In this document: positions 45,354-54,866 of the stretch, in pieces
How positions within the stretch are numbered: position 1 is the first letter of the stretch
Layout: each line of letters begins with the position of its first letter
Assembly: GCF_006345825.1 (NCBI RefSeq)
Contig: NZ_VCIX01000079.1
Coordinates: forward strand, 62,001 to 126,000
Origin: Paenibacillus paridis
GTDB lineage: Bacteria; Bacillota; Bacilli; Paenibacillales; Paenibacillaceae
Direction: 5' to 3'
Length of the DNA: 64,000 bases
Program-made: the position numbers and the translations under genes
The notes under the pieces: model-generated
What the model saw: the letters and a program-made list of their open reading frames with translations, nothing else
Database searches by the model: none
What the model was told of the DNA's origin: nothing

Positions 45354-46859
45354 TTAATGGAGATTGCCCTCCGCAAATAACGTTGTTCCGAACTTCACCT
45401 CAGGATAATCGCCAGTTGGTCCCTCAACCAACCTCCCGCCTTGGTTCTTCAAATATTTGTTGAAGAAATCCAGCGTATACGCATTCACGATGGAAGTGGC
45501 GCGTGCTGGTGAGATCGAGCCTGCTAAATTTATGAACCGAAAAAGAGGGCTAAGCAACTGCATATCCGTAAAGTTATAGTGCTCGGAGTTCTCGATGTAT
45601 ACAACTTGTCCGCCATTCTTGGCCGTGTTAGCGAAATGCTGGCCTTCTACTTTAACTTCCTGAAGTTGTTCCTCAAATACTTCCCGGTCATTTGCCCCCA
45701 TCTCTTCTAGCTCTTCATCGCTATAAACGTAATCCTGCCGGGCCTTGTTATAAAGGTCGAAGGTTCGCTCTGCCAGCATATACATAAATGGCTTTGACGA
45801 GCCGGCTCGATCGGTCCGATATAACGATCCATCCAGATTAATGCCCGCTTTGATCCGGGGATCGTAGGTAGCGTCGTACGACGCAGCTCCACCGAAGGAA
45901 TGCCCGAAGACACCTATATGATTATGATCCATCTTGCCTTTAAGCTTGCTTGGGATTTCGCCCGCATTCATTCGCTCAAGCTGATCAAGCGTGAAGAGAA
46001 CATCGTCCGTCCAGGTTTTGCCTACCAGGTCACGATACTCCTTGTCAGTAAACTGTTCTTCGTAGGTTCGAAGTGAGGTCAACGTACCGTCTGGAAAAAC
46101 GGTACCGAAGGTGCTGTATGTATGGTCGATGGAAGCAACGATATATCCGTGGCTGGCGAGGTTTTCGGCTTGGGAGGTCTGGTATATCTTCGACATGCCG
46201 AAACCATGATTTAGCAGTACCAATGGATAAGCCTCACTCGAGTTAGCGGCCTCGGCGTTTGCGTAGGAATGGGTTGGGATTTGCTTCAGATAACTCATGA
46301 ACATCTCAGGGAGGCCGATCGTGGACGATAGAGGCTCCACCTTCAATAACTGATTTGCATTGGGCAGAAAGGGATAAGGCTTTCCGATTGTATTTTGCGC
46401 GGGATACCAGATTTGGACCATTAGTTCCCGCTTTCCACCCGGAGCTTCAGCGAATAGCTCTTCCCGCTTATCATCGATAAAATGGAAGGTTTGTGTGCCA
46501 ATCTTGAGGTTTCCCGTGGGCTCTGGAAGCTTGAATAGAGGGAATAGGTACATCAGTGCCCCCGTCGCAGCGAGCATGAGCGCGATCAAGCTGTACCCGG
46601 CAGCAACCCATGCTTTATGCCTAGAAAGAGAAGGAGTTTGCTTAAAAAAACGGTAGATCGAAATCGTGAACATAACGAACGTATAGCAATACGGAAAAAA
46701 AAGCTGGACGCGCAAACCTTCTACTAATAAATGAATGATTAACAGCAAAACGCTTGCACCGCTTGTGGCAAATAGCAGCTTGTATTTGCTTCTCCACAAG
46801 ATCGACAGCGCAAGCAATTCGACGTTTGATAATAGCAACAGCAGTTCAAATAGCCTCAT
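45354..46859 (-). CDS. Membrane-anchored alpha/beta hydrolase, copy 2
   Basis: The 501-residue paralogue of the gene at 43311-44813 has the same order of four N-terminal helices and hydrolase domain. Ser321 lies in GHSFGGA, an acid in GINLDGSL (about Asp343) and His427 in YIENSEHYNF. The motif NHGFGMSKIYQTSQAENLASHGYIVASIDHTY matches copy 1 closely, while the N-terminal helices and the region 160-210 have diverged. The two copies probably arose by tandem duplication. A terminator lies in the gap, so they are separate transcription units or have only weak read-through. Confidence 0.8.
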   Translation of the reverse strand: MRLFELLLLLSNVELLALSILWRSKYKLLFATSGASVLLLIIHLLVEGLRVQLFFPYCYTFVMFTISIYRFFKQTPSLSRHKAWVAAGYSLIALMLAATGALMYLFPLFKLPEPTGNLKIGTQTFHFIDDKREELFAEAPGGKRELMVQIWYPAQNTIGKPYPFLPNANQLLKVEPLSSTIGLPEMFMSYLKQIPTHSYANAEAANSSEAYPLVLLNHGFGMSKIYQTSQAENLASHGYIVASIDHTYSTFGTVFPDGTLTSLRTYEEQFTDKEYRDLVGKTWTDDVLFTLDQLERMNAGEIPSKLKGKMDHNHIGVFGHSFGGAASYDATYDPRIKAGINLDGSLYRTDRAGSSKPFMYMLAERTFDLYNKARQDYVYSDEELEEMGANDREVFEEQLQEVKVEGQHFANTAKNGGQVVYIENSEHYNFTDMQLLSPLFRFINLAGSISPARATSIVNAYTLDFFNKYLKNQGGRLVEGPTGDYPEVKFGTTLFAEGNLH

Positions 46860-47220
46860 CGTTCATTCCCTCATTTCAGCACATAATCTGTGGCTAACAG
46901 ACATCGGGATACCCGCCTGTCTTCATTCACCACATGGCAACACAAGCAATGCACCATTTATCAGCACAACAAACACCCCTTAAAAGACGGATCGAAATCT
47001 TGGCGAAGCGCCGCCGCATTAATAACAAATGATTCTTTATTACCAGCTAATATTCGACAGCAACTCACAGATACCTTCAATATAATGGAATTTTGCCATC
47101 CTATTTCCAAATATCCTATTAAACTACATTGAAAATCTTTGTACTGCTCGTTTCTTTTCACTTACTATTACTCGAAGATTCGTTTATAATAAATAAAATT
47201 TCACCTAAAGGAGGGATATC
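46860..47220 (+). promoter_or_regulatory. Gap with probable acetyltransferase promoter
   Basis: A TATAAT -10 box lies at 47185-47190, 30 bases before the GNAT start codon. The -35 (TTACTA, 47162-47167) is weak. AAAGGAGGGATATC supplies the ribosome site. The rest of the 361-base gap has no supported feature. Confidence 0.45.
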
Positions 47221-47760
47221 ATGACGTTATTAACGACAGATCGATTGATACTGAGGCAGCTAGAGGAAACAGATGCTGACGCATTGGAGCTCTTAATCGA
47301 CGACTACGAGATAGCGCGGACGACTCTTAACATCCCTTATCCCTACCCTAAAGGCAGCGCCGTCAGCTTTATTCTTCATCGCGCAGAGGTTGCAGGCGAC
47401 GGAGACGGTTACTCTTTTGCCGTCATCCACAAAGAGAAAGAAGCATTTATGGGATCGATTGGCATGCAGATTAACAAAAGCAGCAACAGAGCCGAACTCG
47501 GCTATTGGCTGGGCAAGCCATACTGGAATCAAGGATTTATAACCGAGGGAGTTCGGAGAATTATTCAATTCGGCTTCGAAGAGCTTGGACTCCACAAAAT
47601 CCATGCGGCAGCAATGAGCAAGAACCCCGCTTCATCCAGCGTCATGAAAAAAGCGGGAATGAAGTATGAAGGCACTTTTTTGCAGCATTATTTGAAATGG
47701 GATAACTACGAGGATATAGATTACTACGGCCTATTGCGCGAGGACTATTTGAACGGATAA
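47221..47760 (+). CDS. GNAT N-acetyltransferase (RimJ/RimL type)
   Basis: The 179-residue protein has the GNAT fold: LTTDRLILRQLEETDADALE at the start, RAELGYWLGKPYWNQGFITEGVRRIIQFGF (acetyl-CoA binding region), and KIHAAAMSKNPASSSVMKKAGMKYEGTFLQHYLKWDNYEDIDYYGLL at the end. This text is typical of the RimJ/RimL subgroup, which acetylates protein N-termini or small amines. The real substrate is unknown. It is transcribed alone on the plus strand between minus-strand genes. Confidence 0.9.
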   Translation: MTLLTTDRLILRQLEETDADALELLIDDYEIARTTLNIPYPYPKGSAVSFILHRAEVAGDGDGYSFAVIHKEKEAFMGSIGMQINKSSNRAELGYWLGKPYWNQGFITEGVRRIIQFGFEELGLHKIHAAAMSKNPASSSVMKKAGMKYEGTFLQHYLKWDNYEDIDYYGLLREDYLNG

Positions 47761-47799
47761 GCTAACAAACTTATACATTTTTATATTATCCAAAGTAAC

Positions 47800-47828
47800 G
47801 GGAGGTGCATTTACCAAATGCGCCTCCC
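47800..47828. terminator. Hairpin between convergent GNAT and xylH genes
   Basis: 13-base arms (GGGAGGTGCATTT with AAATGCGCCTCCC, one mismatch) and a 3-base loop. There is no T-run, so terminator activity is doubtful. Confidence 0.45.
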
Positions 47829-47862
47829 TGGTCCTCCAGCTTCTTGCTGACTTGCTGTAAAC

Positions 47863-49041
47863 TCAAACCTTCTTCCGCTGCCTCGTATAAATGTCCACAT
47901 ACACCGCGAGAATGAGAATGCCGCCTTTGACAATATACTGCCAAAAGGACTCCAGATTCATTAAGCTCATGCCGTTGTCCAAGCTTGCCATGACGAGCGC
48001 TCCAATAATGGCCCCGACGATGGTACCGGTACCGCCCATCAGGCTTGTTCCCCCGATTACGCATGCCGCAATGGCATCCAGCTCATAGTTTTGCCCGGAG
48101 CTCATCGTTGCCGCATTCAGTCGGGCGGTCAGAACAAGCGCAGCAATCGCAGCTAACGTATTACAGAGAACGAATACCAGCAGAATGCGCCGCTTGATGT
48201 TGATGCCTGATAGGCGCGCAGCCTCGGCATTTCCGCCGATAGCATATACTTGACGCCCGAACGTCGTATTTTTCGATATGAAGGTGAAAATGAGCGCCAA
48301 TACGATGACCATGACAAAGGGAACAGGAATGCCCTTATAGCTGTTCATCAAATACACGAAGCCGATGACAAGCGCACCAATGACACCCAAACGCAGCACG
48401 CTTACCGCAAAAGGCTCGACATCGAACCCGAATTTCGCTCTAGCCGCACGCTTGCGCATAACCAAATAACCAGCCACCGCCAAAGCGGCAATGCCAAAAA
48501 TCCAGCCAATCAGATCGCCTACATAAGATTGTCCAATCGCTTTCATGGAAGGCGTCAGCGGAGCGATCGTCACACTTCCTGTCGTCCCGAACAAAATGCC
48601 CCGGAAGATAAGCATCCCGCCTAAGGTAACTATAAACGCCGGAACCGCCCGGTAGGCAATGATCCAGCCCTGGATGAAGCCGATTGCAGCGCCGATGGCC
48701 AAAGTAGCAAGAATAACCGGAATTGTGTTCCATTCGTACCATACGTTTAGAATCGCTGCGATGCCCCCGGTCAACCCCACAAGCGAGCCTACCGACAAAT
48801 CAATCTGGCCGGCAACGATAACGAGCACCATGCCGATAGCCAGAATAGACGTTACCGACATTTGCAAAAATAAATTTGATATATTCGTTGGCGACAAGAA
48901 GCGCTCATGCAGCAATGAAAACAACACCCAAATGGACAATAGCGCTCCGATCATCGTATAGGCACGGGCATCGAATTTAAACCAATTCGGACGCCGCTTT
49001 GTTTTCGTTTGGTTCAATACCGTTTCTTGATTCATGCTCAT
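47863..49041 (-). CDS. xylH: Xylose ABC permease
   Basis: The 392-residue permease has about ten hydrophobic segments. [23 protein letters not shown] and [24 protein letters not shown] are the family signatures, and the length fits XylH (about 393 in E. coli) rather than the shorter RbsC type. It moves the sugar captured by XylF through the membrane, powered by XylG. The start overlaps the xylG stop by 4 bases, with AGGAGG 9 bases upstream. The C-terminus RQRKKV is basic and cytoplasmic. Confidence 0.9.
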   Translation of the reverse strand: MSMNQETVLNQTKTKRRPNWFKFDARAYTMIGALLSIWVLFSLLHERFLSPTNISNLFLQMSVTSILAIGMVLVIVAGQIDLSVGSLVGLTGGIAAILNVWYEWNTIPVILATLAIGAAIGFIQGWIIAYRAVPAFIVTLGGMLIFRGILFGTTGSVTIAPLTPSMKAIGQSYVGDLIGWIFGIAALAVAGYLVMRKRAARAKFGFDVEPFAVSVLRLGVIGALVIGFVYLMNSYKGIPVPFVMVIVLALIFTFISKNTTFGRQVYAIGGNAEAARLSGINIKRRILLVFVLCNTLAAIAALVLTARLNAATMSSGQNYELDAIAACVIGGTSLMGGTGTIVGAIIGALVMASLDNGMSLMNLESFWQYIVKGGILILAVYVDIYTRQRKKV

Positions 49042-50561
49042 CTTCCTTTTCCTCCTGTGGCAGCCGTCATGATCATTTCCTGTGTCGCTTCCTCAGCGGC
49101 AAATTCCCCCATATGCTTGCCCTCCGCAATAACCATAATTCGGTGGCTCATGCCAAGCAGCTCCGGCAGCTCCGAGGATACCATAATGATGGAAACGCCC
49201 TGCGCGATCAATTCATTCATAATGTTGTAAATTTCGAATTTGGCGCCTACGTCAATTCCCCGGGTCGGCTCATCTAAAATCAATATTTTCGGAACCGTCA
49301 TCAGCCATTTGCCGAGCACCACTTTTTGTTGATTGCCTCCGCTCAACGTGCCGACAATCGTCTCTACCGAATTGGCCTTCACGCGCAGCGAACGCAAATA
49401 TTGATTGCCTGCCGCAATTTCTTCATTCGGGCGAAGAATGCCGCCAGAGGATATCGCGCCAAGACTCGCTAAGCTCACATTGCTTTTGATATCCATGCCA
49501 AGCACAAGGCCGTATTTTTTCCGGTCCTCCGATACAAGCGCCAAGCCTGCCTTGATCGCTTGTTGGGTATTTTTGAGCTTAACTCGCTTGCCCTCAATTT
49601 CAATCGTTCCTTGGTTTTGCCCGCCATAGGAGCCAAACAAGCTCATGACAAGCTCTGTTCTGCCCGCTCCCATCAACCCGGCAATACCTAGAATCTCACC
49701 CTTGCGCAGCTCAAAGCTTAGATTATCAATAACCTTCTTCCCCTGACGCTCGGGATTCATAACGGTGTAGTCCGTTACCTTTAACACGACCTCGCCTGGA
49801 ATTGCTGCCACCCTAGGAAAGCGCTCCTTCAGTTCTCGTCCAACCATAAGCGAAATGACTTTATCCTCGTTGACTTCGGCAATTGGATAGGTTCCCACCG
49901 TCTGTCCGTCACGGAGAACTGTTACTGTATCCGCAATCGCAAATACCTCATTAAGCTTGTGTGAGATATAAATACAGGTAACGTCCCGCTTCTTGAACTC
50001 CCGCAAAATGCCGAGCAGTATCTCGACCTCCTGCTCCGTCAATGCTGCTGTCGGCTCATCTAAAATCAGGATGTTTGCCCTCTTGGACAGCGCTTTGGCG
50101 ATTTCAATCTGCTGCTGCTTTCCGATCCCGAGCGCCCCGATCGGTTGCTCCGGATTCACGTCATGAAGGCCAACCTCTTTGAGCCACCGCTCGCTTTCTT
50201 TGAATACCCGTTCCCAGTTGATGATGCCAAAGACTGCCGGCTCCTTGCCAAGGAACAAGTTCTCACCGATCGACAGCTCCTTCACAAGGGCAAGCTCTTG
50301 ATAGATGATGGCGATGCCCGCTTCTTCCGCATCTTTGATTTTGCCAAAGCGCTTCTCTTCGCCGTTGATCATGATTTGCCCATCGTAGGTACCATGAGGA
50401 TAAAGCCCGCTAAGTACCTTCATCAGGGTGGACTTGCCAGCGCCGTTCTCGCCGCATAACGCATGCACCTCTCCTTTTTTTACCGAAAAGGTTACGTCGT
50501 TCAGCGCTTTAACGCCTGGAAATTGTTTTGTAATGTTGCGCATCTCTAATGCAGCCGTCAT
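49038..50561 (-). CDS. xylG: Xylose ABC importer ATPase (two ATPase domains)
   Basis: The 507-residue product has two nucleotide-binding domains. Domain 1 has Walker A GENGAGKST (37-45), the signature region IGALGIGKQQQIEIAKALS and Walker B LILDEPTAAL. Domain 2 has a degenerate Walker A (GLMGAGRTE), signature LSGGNQQKVVLGKWL and Walker B ILILDEPTRGID. Insertions such as LYPHGTYDGQIMINGEE after the first Walker A are typical of XylG. GGAGG stands 10 bases before the ATG. It is coupled to xylH. Confidence 0.92.
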   Translation of the reverse strand: MTAALEMRNITKQFPGVKALNDVTFSVKKGEVHALCGENGAGKSTLMKVLSGLYPHGTYDGQIMINGEEKRFGKIKDAEEAGIAIIYQELALVKELSIGENLFLGKEPAVFGIINWERVFKESERWLKEVGLHDVNPEQPIGALGIGKQQQIEIAKALSKRANILILDEPTAALTEQEVEILLGILREFKKRDVTCIYISHKLNEVFAIADTVTVLRDGQTVGTYPIAEVNEDKVISLMVGRELKERFPRVAAIPGEVVLKVTDYTVMNPERQGKKVIDNLSFELRKGEILGIAGLMGAGRTELVMSLFGSYGGQNQGTIEIEGKRVKLKNTQQAIKAGLALVSEDRKKYGLVLGMDIKSNVSLASLGAISSGGILRPNEEIAAGNQYLRSLRVKANSVETIVGTLSGGNQQKVVLGKWLMTVPKILILDEPTRGIDVGAKFEIYNIMNELIAQGVSIIMVSSELPELLGMSHRIMVIAEGKHMGEFAAEEATQEMIMTAATGGKGR

Positions 50562-50646
50562 CCCTTGAACACCTCCGAAAATAACAAAGAGGGGAGACGC
50601 GTCATATTGCCCATCGCTTCATCCCCTCATTCTTCGTCGCCAGCCT

Positions 50647-51744
50647 CTATTTCACGTTTTTGTAAACATCTTCTTTGGAATGGAAGCCGTCCGCAATGAC
50701 TGTCGCATCGATATTGGATTTGTCGACTGCGACGGGATCAAGCAAGACCGAAGGCACATCGATTTTACCGTTATTGACCGACTTATCCGCGCCAACATCC
50801 TCGCCATTAGCCAGCTTCACCGCAAGCTCGGCCGCTTTCTCAGCCAAATCCTTGATCGGCTTGTAAACCGTCATCGTTTGCGTGCCTTCCACGATACGCT
50901 GTGCTGCCGCAAGCTCGGCGTCTTGGCCGGATACTGGAATTTTGCCGGAGAGCCCTTGAGCAGCCAATGCCTGGATAACTCCACCTGCTGTACCGTCATT
51001 CGCTGCGACGACGGCATCGACTTTATTATCGTTTGCTGTAAGCGCATTCTCCATGTTCGTCAGTGCGTTCGCCGGATTCCAATCCTTCGTCCATTGGTCG
51101 AATACGACCTGAATGTCACCGCTGTCAATGAGCGGCTGCAAAATATTGAACGCGCCTTTCTTGAACAAATGAGCATTATTGTCAGTTTCCGAACCGCCAA
51201 TGTAAACGAATTTCCCTTTTGGCGCCAGCTTCACGATCGCTTCGGCCTGCATTTCGCCTACTTTTTCGTTATCGAATGAGATATACAGATCGAGGTCAGA
51301 GTTTTTGATCAAGCGGTCATAGGCTAGCACTTTAATGCCTGCCGCATGGGCTTTTTCTACGATAGCCGCGGTAGCTTCCGCATTATGGGGAACAACGACC
51401 AGCACATCGACGCCTTGGCTGATCAGATTTTCCGCTTGCGAGATTTGCTTCGCGTCATCGCTGTTCGCTGCCTGTACTTCTACCTTCGCGCCCAGTGCTT
51501 CGGCTGCCGCTATGAACAAATCCCGGTCACGCTGCCAGCGTTCCTCTTGAAGCGTATCCAGCGAGAAGCCAATGACCAGCTTTTCATCTCCGGACTTGGC
51601 ATTGTTCGCCTTCCCGGTCGTTTCTTTCGTGCCGGATCCAGAATTTTCTTTCCCATTGCCGTTGCCGCCTGAGCAGGCTGACAGCACCAGAATCAAAGCT
51701 AATGCAATGGATACAACCCCGCCTCTTGTCAAACGTTTCCCCAT
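50647..51744 (-). CDS. xylF: D-xylose-binding lipoprotein
   Basis: The 365-residue lipoprotein (LVLSAC, Cys24) is strikingly close to E. coli XylF: EERWQRDRDLFIAAAEALGA, VLAYDRLIKNSDLDLYISFDNEK, GGSETDNNAHLFKKGAF, ENALTANDNKVDAVVAANDGTAGG and GLSGKIPVSGQDAELAAAQRI. It captures D-xylose outside the membrane and gives it to XylGH. A close relative group binds L-arabinose, so mixed specificity is possible. The promoter has a dyad over the -35 region and a cre-like site after the -10, fitting activation by the neighbouring AraC-type regulator and catabolite repression. Confidence 0.88.
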   Translation of the reverse strand: MGKRLTRGGVVSIALALILVLSACSGGNGNGKENSGSGTKETTGKANNAKSGDEKLVIGFSLDTLQEERWQRDRDLFIAAAEALGAKVEVQAANSDDAKQISQAENLISQGVDVLVVVPHNAEATAAIVEKAHAAGIKVLAYDRLIKNSDLDLYISFDNEKVGEMQAEAIVKLAPKGKFVYIGGSETDNNAHLFKKGAFNILQPLIDSGDIQVVFDQWTKDWNPANALTNMENALTANDNKVDAVVAANDGTAGGVIQALAAQGLSGKIPVSGQDAELAAAQRIVEGTQTMTVYKPIKDLAEKAAELAVKLANGEDVGADKSVNNGKIDVPSVLLDPVAVDKSNIDATVIADGFHSKEDVYKNVK

Positions 51745-51770
51745 TTTCTTCGCTCCCTTATCTCACGAAA

Positions 51771-51832
51771 TGTAACTGCTTACATTTTCAAATATAGCAT
51801 GCAACTGGAAGTGGTGAGCGAACCACTTCCAG
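51771..51832 (-). promoter_or_regulatory. xylF promoter: activator dyad, -10 box and cre-like site
   Basis: From upstream to downstream on the minus strand: a perfect inverted repeat CTGGAAGTGGT / ACCACTTCCAG (51805-51832) covering the -35 position, TATATT as -10 (51791-51796), and TGTAAGCAGTTACA (51771-51784), which differs from the CcpA cre consensus at one position. The poor -35 suits dependence on an activator bound at the dyad. Confidence 0.6.
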
Positions 51833-51877
51833 CACTCTTTTGCGATCATCTGCATTTTTTTAAGGTGGACTGCCCTC

Positions 51878-53422
51878 TCATCGCTTACTGCCTATAATCG
51901 CCCGCCGATAATCAGTTGGGGATGCGCCGCACACCTTTTTGAACACCTTGCTGAAATAATTTGGATCGTTATAGCCCACTTCAAACGTAATCTCCTTTAA
52001 GCTGCGATCTGGGTCAGCCATCAGCTTCTTCGCTTTCTCAATTCTGCACTCGGTGAGAAAATCGATATAGTTAATGCCCTCCTGATCCTTGAACATCTTG
52101 CTCATATAAAAGGGGCTCAGCCCTATTCGATTCGCCATCATCTCCAGTGAAATCTCTTTCTCGGAATGTTCTATAATGTACTGCTTCATTCGGCCTACCG
52201 CATCAGGCTGTACCTTTGCTTGATGGGCTTCAATTGTAGACATCATCTTGCTTAGCAAACCCTCGGTTTCGGCGCGCAGCTGCTGATACTGGCGTACTTG
52301 AAAGGAAAATAACGGCTTTTCAATCTCAATTCCCATTTCCATAGCCACCCGGGCGATGATCCATAACCGCTCCAGCACATATTGCCCCGATTCCGTCAAG
52401 GAAGCCTGATTCTGGTCACAGCGGTCAATTAAGCCCATAATCATTTTCCGCACCTCCGGCCATTGCCCTAAACGAATTAGGTCGACGAACTGCTTCTCTG
52501 TTTCTTTGTCCTGATAACCGCTTCCGAAAGTGCCTTCCCTATCCATCTCGCCATAAAATTGATGCTTGGCAGGCTGCTCCGTATTCGCACTTGCAAGCAG
52601 TGCTTCTTGGTAGGATAATCGAACATTGCCAAGTCCCGCGTAGCAGCCACCGATGCCTATGAAAAAGTCGCCGCCTGCGGAACGCTGCAGCAGCAGAAGC
52701 TGCTGCACGAGCGATGCGGCCTGCGCACGGAACGTTTTGGCCGCCTCGCGGAACACGATAATTGGAATTTGACGGCCCGACATGGCCCCTACCCAGCCTT
52801 TTCCTACCTCTCTTACCTTTGTTTTCAACGCGCAATAGATTGCTTCTGGCGCTCCTTCGTTTGGCAGCATGACGAGCATGACGAATGCCTCGCTCGTAAT
52901 CTCTCCTCCAAGGAGTTGAAGCATGTCATCAATATGTACTTCATGAACATGGTCGAACAGCAGCTGCGTTACAATATCGGATTCCACGAGCGGCATCATC
53001 TTCCGCAGCTTCTCCTCTTCAACCAAACGCTGCTCCACCATGGTTTTCTCCTGCACAATTTCATCGATAACTTTGCCGATAACGGCTACAATTTCACTCG
53101 CCTTGCTAGGCTTGAGCAAATAATCCTTAACTCCCAGCTTAATTGCTTTGCGGGCATAATCAAACGTGTCGTAAGCCGTTACCATAATAAATTTTGTATC
53201 CGGCAAAAAGACCGATATCCGCTCAATGGCTTCAATTCCGTTTACGCCAGGCATTTTAATGTCCATCAGAATAAGATCCGGCTGCCACTCGCTGGCCAAC
53301 TCAATCGCTCTCGCGCCGTTTCTCGCTTGCTTAAATTCACAGGTGGGAAAGCCCTTGTGCAAAATCGCCTGCAAGCCTTCGCGCTCCACCTGTTCGTCAT
53401 CCACAATTAATAGTTTAAGCAT
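51878..53422 (-). CDS. YesN/AraT-type response regulator of the xylose system
   Basis: The 514-residue product has a receiver at 1-120 with DDE at 8-10 and phospho-acceptor Asp54 (LILMDIKMPGVNG). A middle region of about 280 residues holds a predicted regulatory helical part (KMMPLVESDIVTQLLF). The C-terminal AraC helix-turn-helix pair at about 410-510 has ISLEMMANRIGLSPFYMSKMFKDQEGINYIDFL and LKEITFEVGYNDPNYFSKVFKKVCG. It should activate xylF transcription when phosphorylated by the kinase encoded just upstream (2-base gap). In Geobacillus an analogous three-component set (AraPST) controls arabinose import. Confidence 0.88.
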   Translation of the reverse strand: MLKLLIVDDEQVEREGLQAILHKGFPTCEFKQARNGARAIELASEWQPDLILMDIKMPGVNGIEAIERISVFLPDTKFIMVTAYDTFDYARKAIKLGVKDYLLKPSKASEIVAVIGKVIDEIVQEKTMVEQRLVEEEKLRKMMPLVESDIVTQLLFDHVHEVHIDDMLQLLGGEITSEAFVMLVMLPNEGAPEAIYCALKTKVREVGKGWVGAMSGRQIPIIVFREAAKTFRAQAASLVQQLLLLQRSAGGDFFIGIGGCYAGLGNVRLSYQEALLASANTEQPAKHQFYGEMDREGTFGSGYQDKETEKQFVDLIRLGQWPEVRKMIMGLIDRCDQNQASLTESGQYVLERLWIIARVAMEMGIEIEKPLFSFQVRQYQQLRAETEGLLSKMMSTIEAHQAKVQPDAVGRMKQYIIEHSEKEISLEMMANRIGLSPFYMSKMFKDQEGINYIDFLTECRIEKAKKLMADPDRSLKEITFEVGYNDPNYFSKVFKKVCGASPTDYRRAIIGSKR

Positions 53423-53423
53423 G

Positions 53424-54866
53424 CTAGCCTTCGCTCCCCGCCAGTGGTATTTTTATCGTGACCTTGGTTCCGAAGCCGGGTTCACTGTCAATGGAAATGA
53501 CATCCTCAGCACCGACGAACAGCCGCAGCCGCTTAACCACGTTGCTGAAGCCGATTCCCGTAGAGTGGCCCAGACCATCGGCGTTTCCGCCCTCCATCAA
53601 AATATGATTGACCTTCTCAGCCGTCATGCCTGCTCCATCGTCCTCAATTTCAATCCAAACGCGCTGCTCTCTTTCATAAATGCGCAGCGCTATGCTCCCC
53701 CCATCTTCAAGCGGCTCCACAGCATGAATGACCGCGTTTTCAATAATAGGCTGAAGTGTAAGGCAGGGAAGCTTAAGCTGAAGGCAGCTCTCATCAACCT
53801 CCTGCTCAAATCGAAGGCGATCGGTGAAGCGAGCACTTTGAATCTCAATATATTTCAAAGCAACTGAAAGCTCTTCTTCCAGCGTGACCGCCCGGTCCAG
53901 ACGGCGCAAATTATAGCGCAGTAAGCCTGCGACGCTTGCTATTAAATCGCTAGTTTCTTCAGAACCATCGAGATAAGCTTTCTTAGAGAGGGTGTCTAGG
54001 GTGTTAAACAAGAAGTGGGGGTTAATCTGGCTTTGCAGGCTGATCAGCTGGCTTTCCTTCAGGAGCAGTTTGCTTTGCTGCAGCTCGCTCTCAAGCTGCG
54101 CCTTCTGTTGAATCTCGGAGATTAAGTTGTTGATATTTACGCGCATCCGGTCAAACGTCTTCGCGAGGAATGAGATTTCATCGTTGGAGTGTACTTCAAT
54201 CGGCTTGTCGAAGCGTCCGCGGGACAGCTCCTTGGCAGCCACCGTCAGCTTTTGAATCGGCCTGGTAATGCTGAGGGAAAACCAGTAGGTAAATAGCAAT
54301 AGTATAATCGTAATCAAGGAGAGCAGCCAAGCGCCAAGCCTTTTCAGCTCTGTGCTTTGCTCAATAATGCCGCGGTAAAACGCATCGTACGTCCGCACTT
54401 CCTTGTCAATTAGCGTAATCGTCGTCTCGGCTATATATTTGTCAATTCGGGTGGCTTCCTCGAACTTCTCGGCCGATTGCTCCGCGTTTCCTTGTCCGAG
54501 AAACATGACTGTCAGATCCGCCGAAGCGACCAGGCTATCAATCATATTGATATAGCTCGTCAGCGTAAACGCGTTGTCCTTATTACGCAGCGTGACGGTC
54601 TGCAGCTTTGCCATTAGCATGTTTTTTTTGTTCTGGTCAAGCTTGCTCAGCTTCAACGCAGATGGCTTTTGCATATAGTCATTTAAAGCAATTATTGTCT
54701 GGTGGCTGTGATCAGTCACTTCATTCATGCGCAAATAGCGCTGCAATATATCATTATATTGCTCTTGCGTTTTCTGGTTATAGTAAGTGAGCACGACCCA
54801 AATCAACACCATAATGGACAGTACAATTACCGACATCGTCAAAATTTTCCGCTGAATGCTGTTCAT
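53424..54866 (-). CDS. Sensor histidine kinase of the xylose system (LytS/YesM type)
   Basis: The 480-residue product has membrane segments at about 9-28 and 179-198, enclosing a helical extracellular region of 150 residues (a four-helix-bundle type, not a Cache domain). A HAMP domain (198-250), a coiled coil and His_kinase follow, with His284 in NPHFLFNTLDTLSKKA. The ATPase domain has QPIIENAVIHA (Asn377), IEDDGAGM and GIGFSNVVKRL. A kinase with no ligand-binding fold of its own needs a partner, and the membrane-bound sugar-binding protein upstream (4-base overlap) is the evident one. Confidence 0.88.
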   Translation of the reverse strand: MNSIQRKILTMSVIVLSIMVLIWVVLTYYNQKTQEQYNDILQRYLRMNEVTDHSHQTIIALNDYMQKPSALKLSKLDQNKKNMLMAKLQTVTLRNKDNAFTLTSYINMIDSLVASADLTVMFLGQGNAEQSAEKFEEATRIDKYIAETTITLIDKEVRTYDAFYRGIIEQSTELKRLGAWLLSLITIILLLFTYWFSLSITRPIQKLTVAAKELSRGRFDKPIEVHSNDEISFLAKTFDRMRVNINNLISEIQQKAQLESELQQSKLLLKESQLISLQSQINPHFLFNTLDTLSKKAYLDGSEETSDLIASVAGLLRYNLRRLDRAVTLEEELSVALKYIEIQSARFTDRLRFEQEVDESCLQLKLPCLTLQPIIENAVIHAVEPLEDGGSIALRIYEREQRVWIEIEDDGAGMTAEKVNHILMEGGNADGLGHSTGIGFSNVVKRLRLFVGAEDVISIDSEPGFGTKVTIKIPLAGSEG

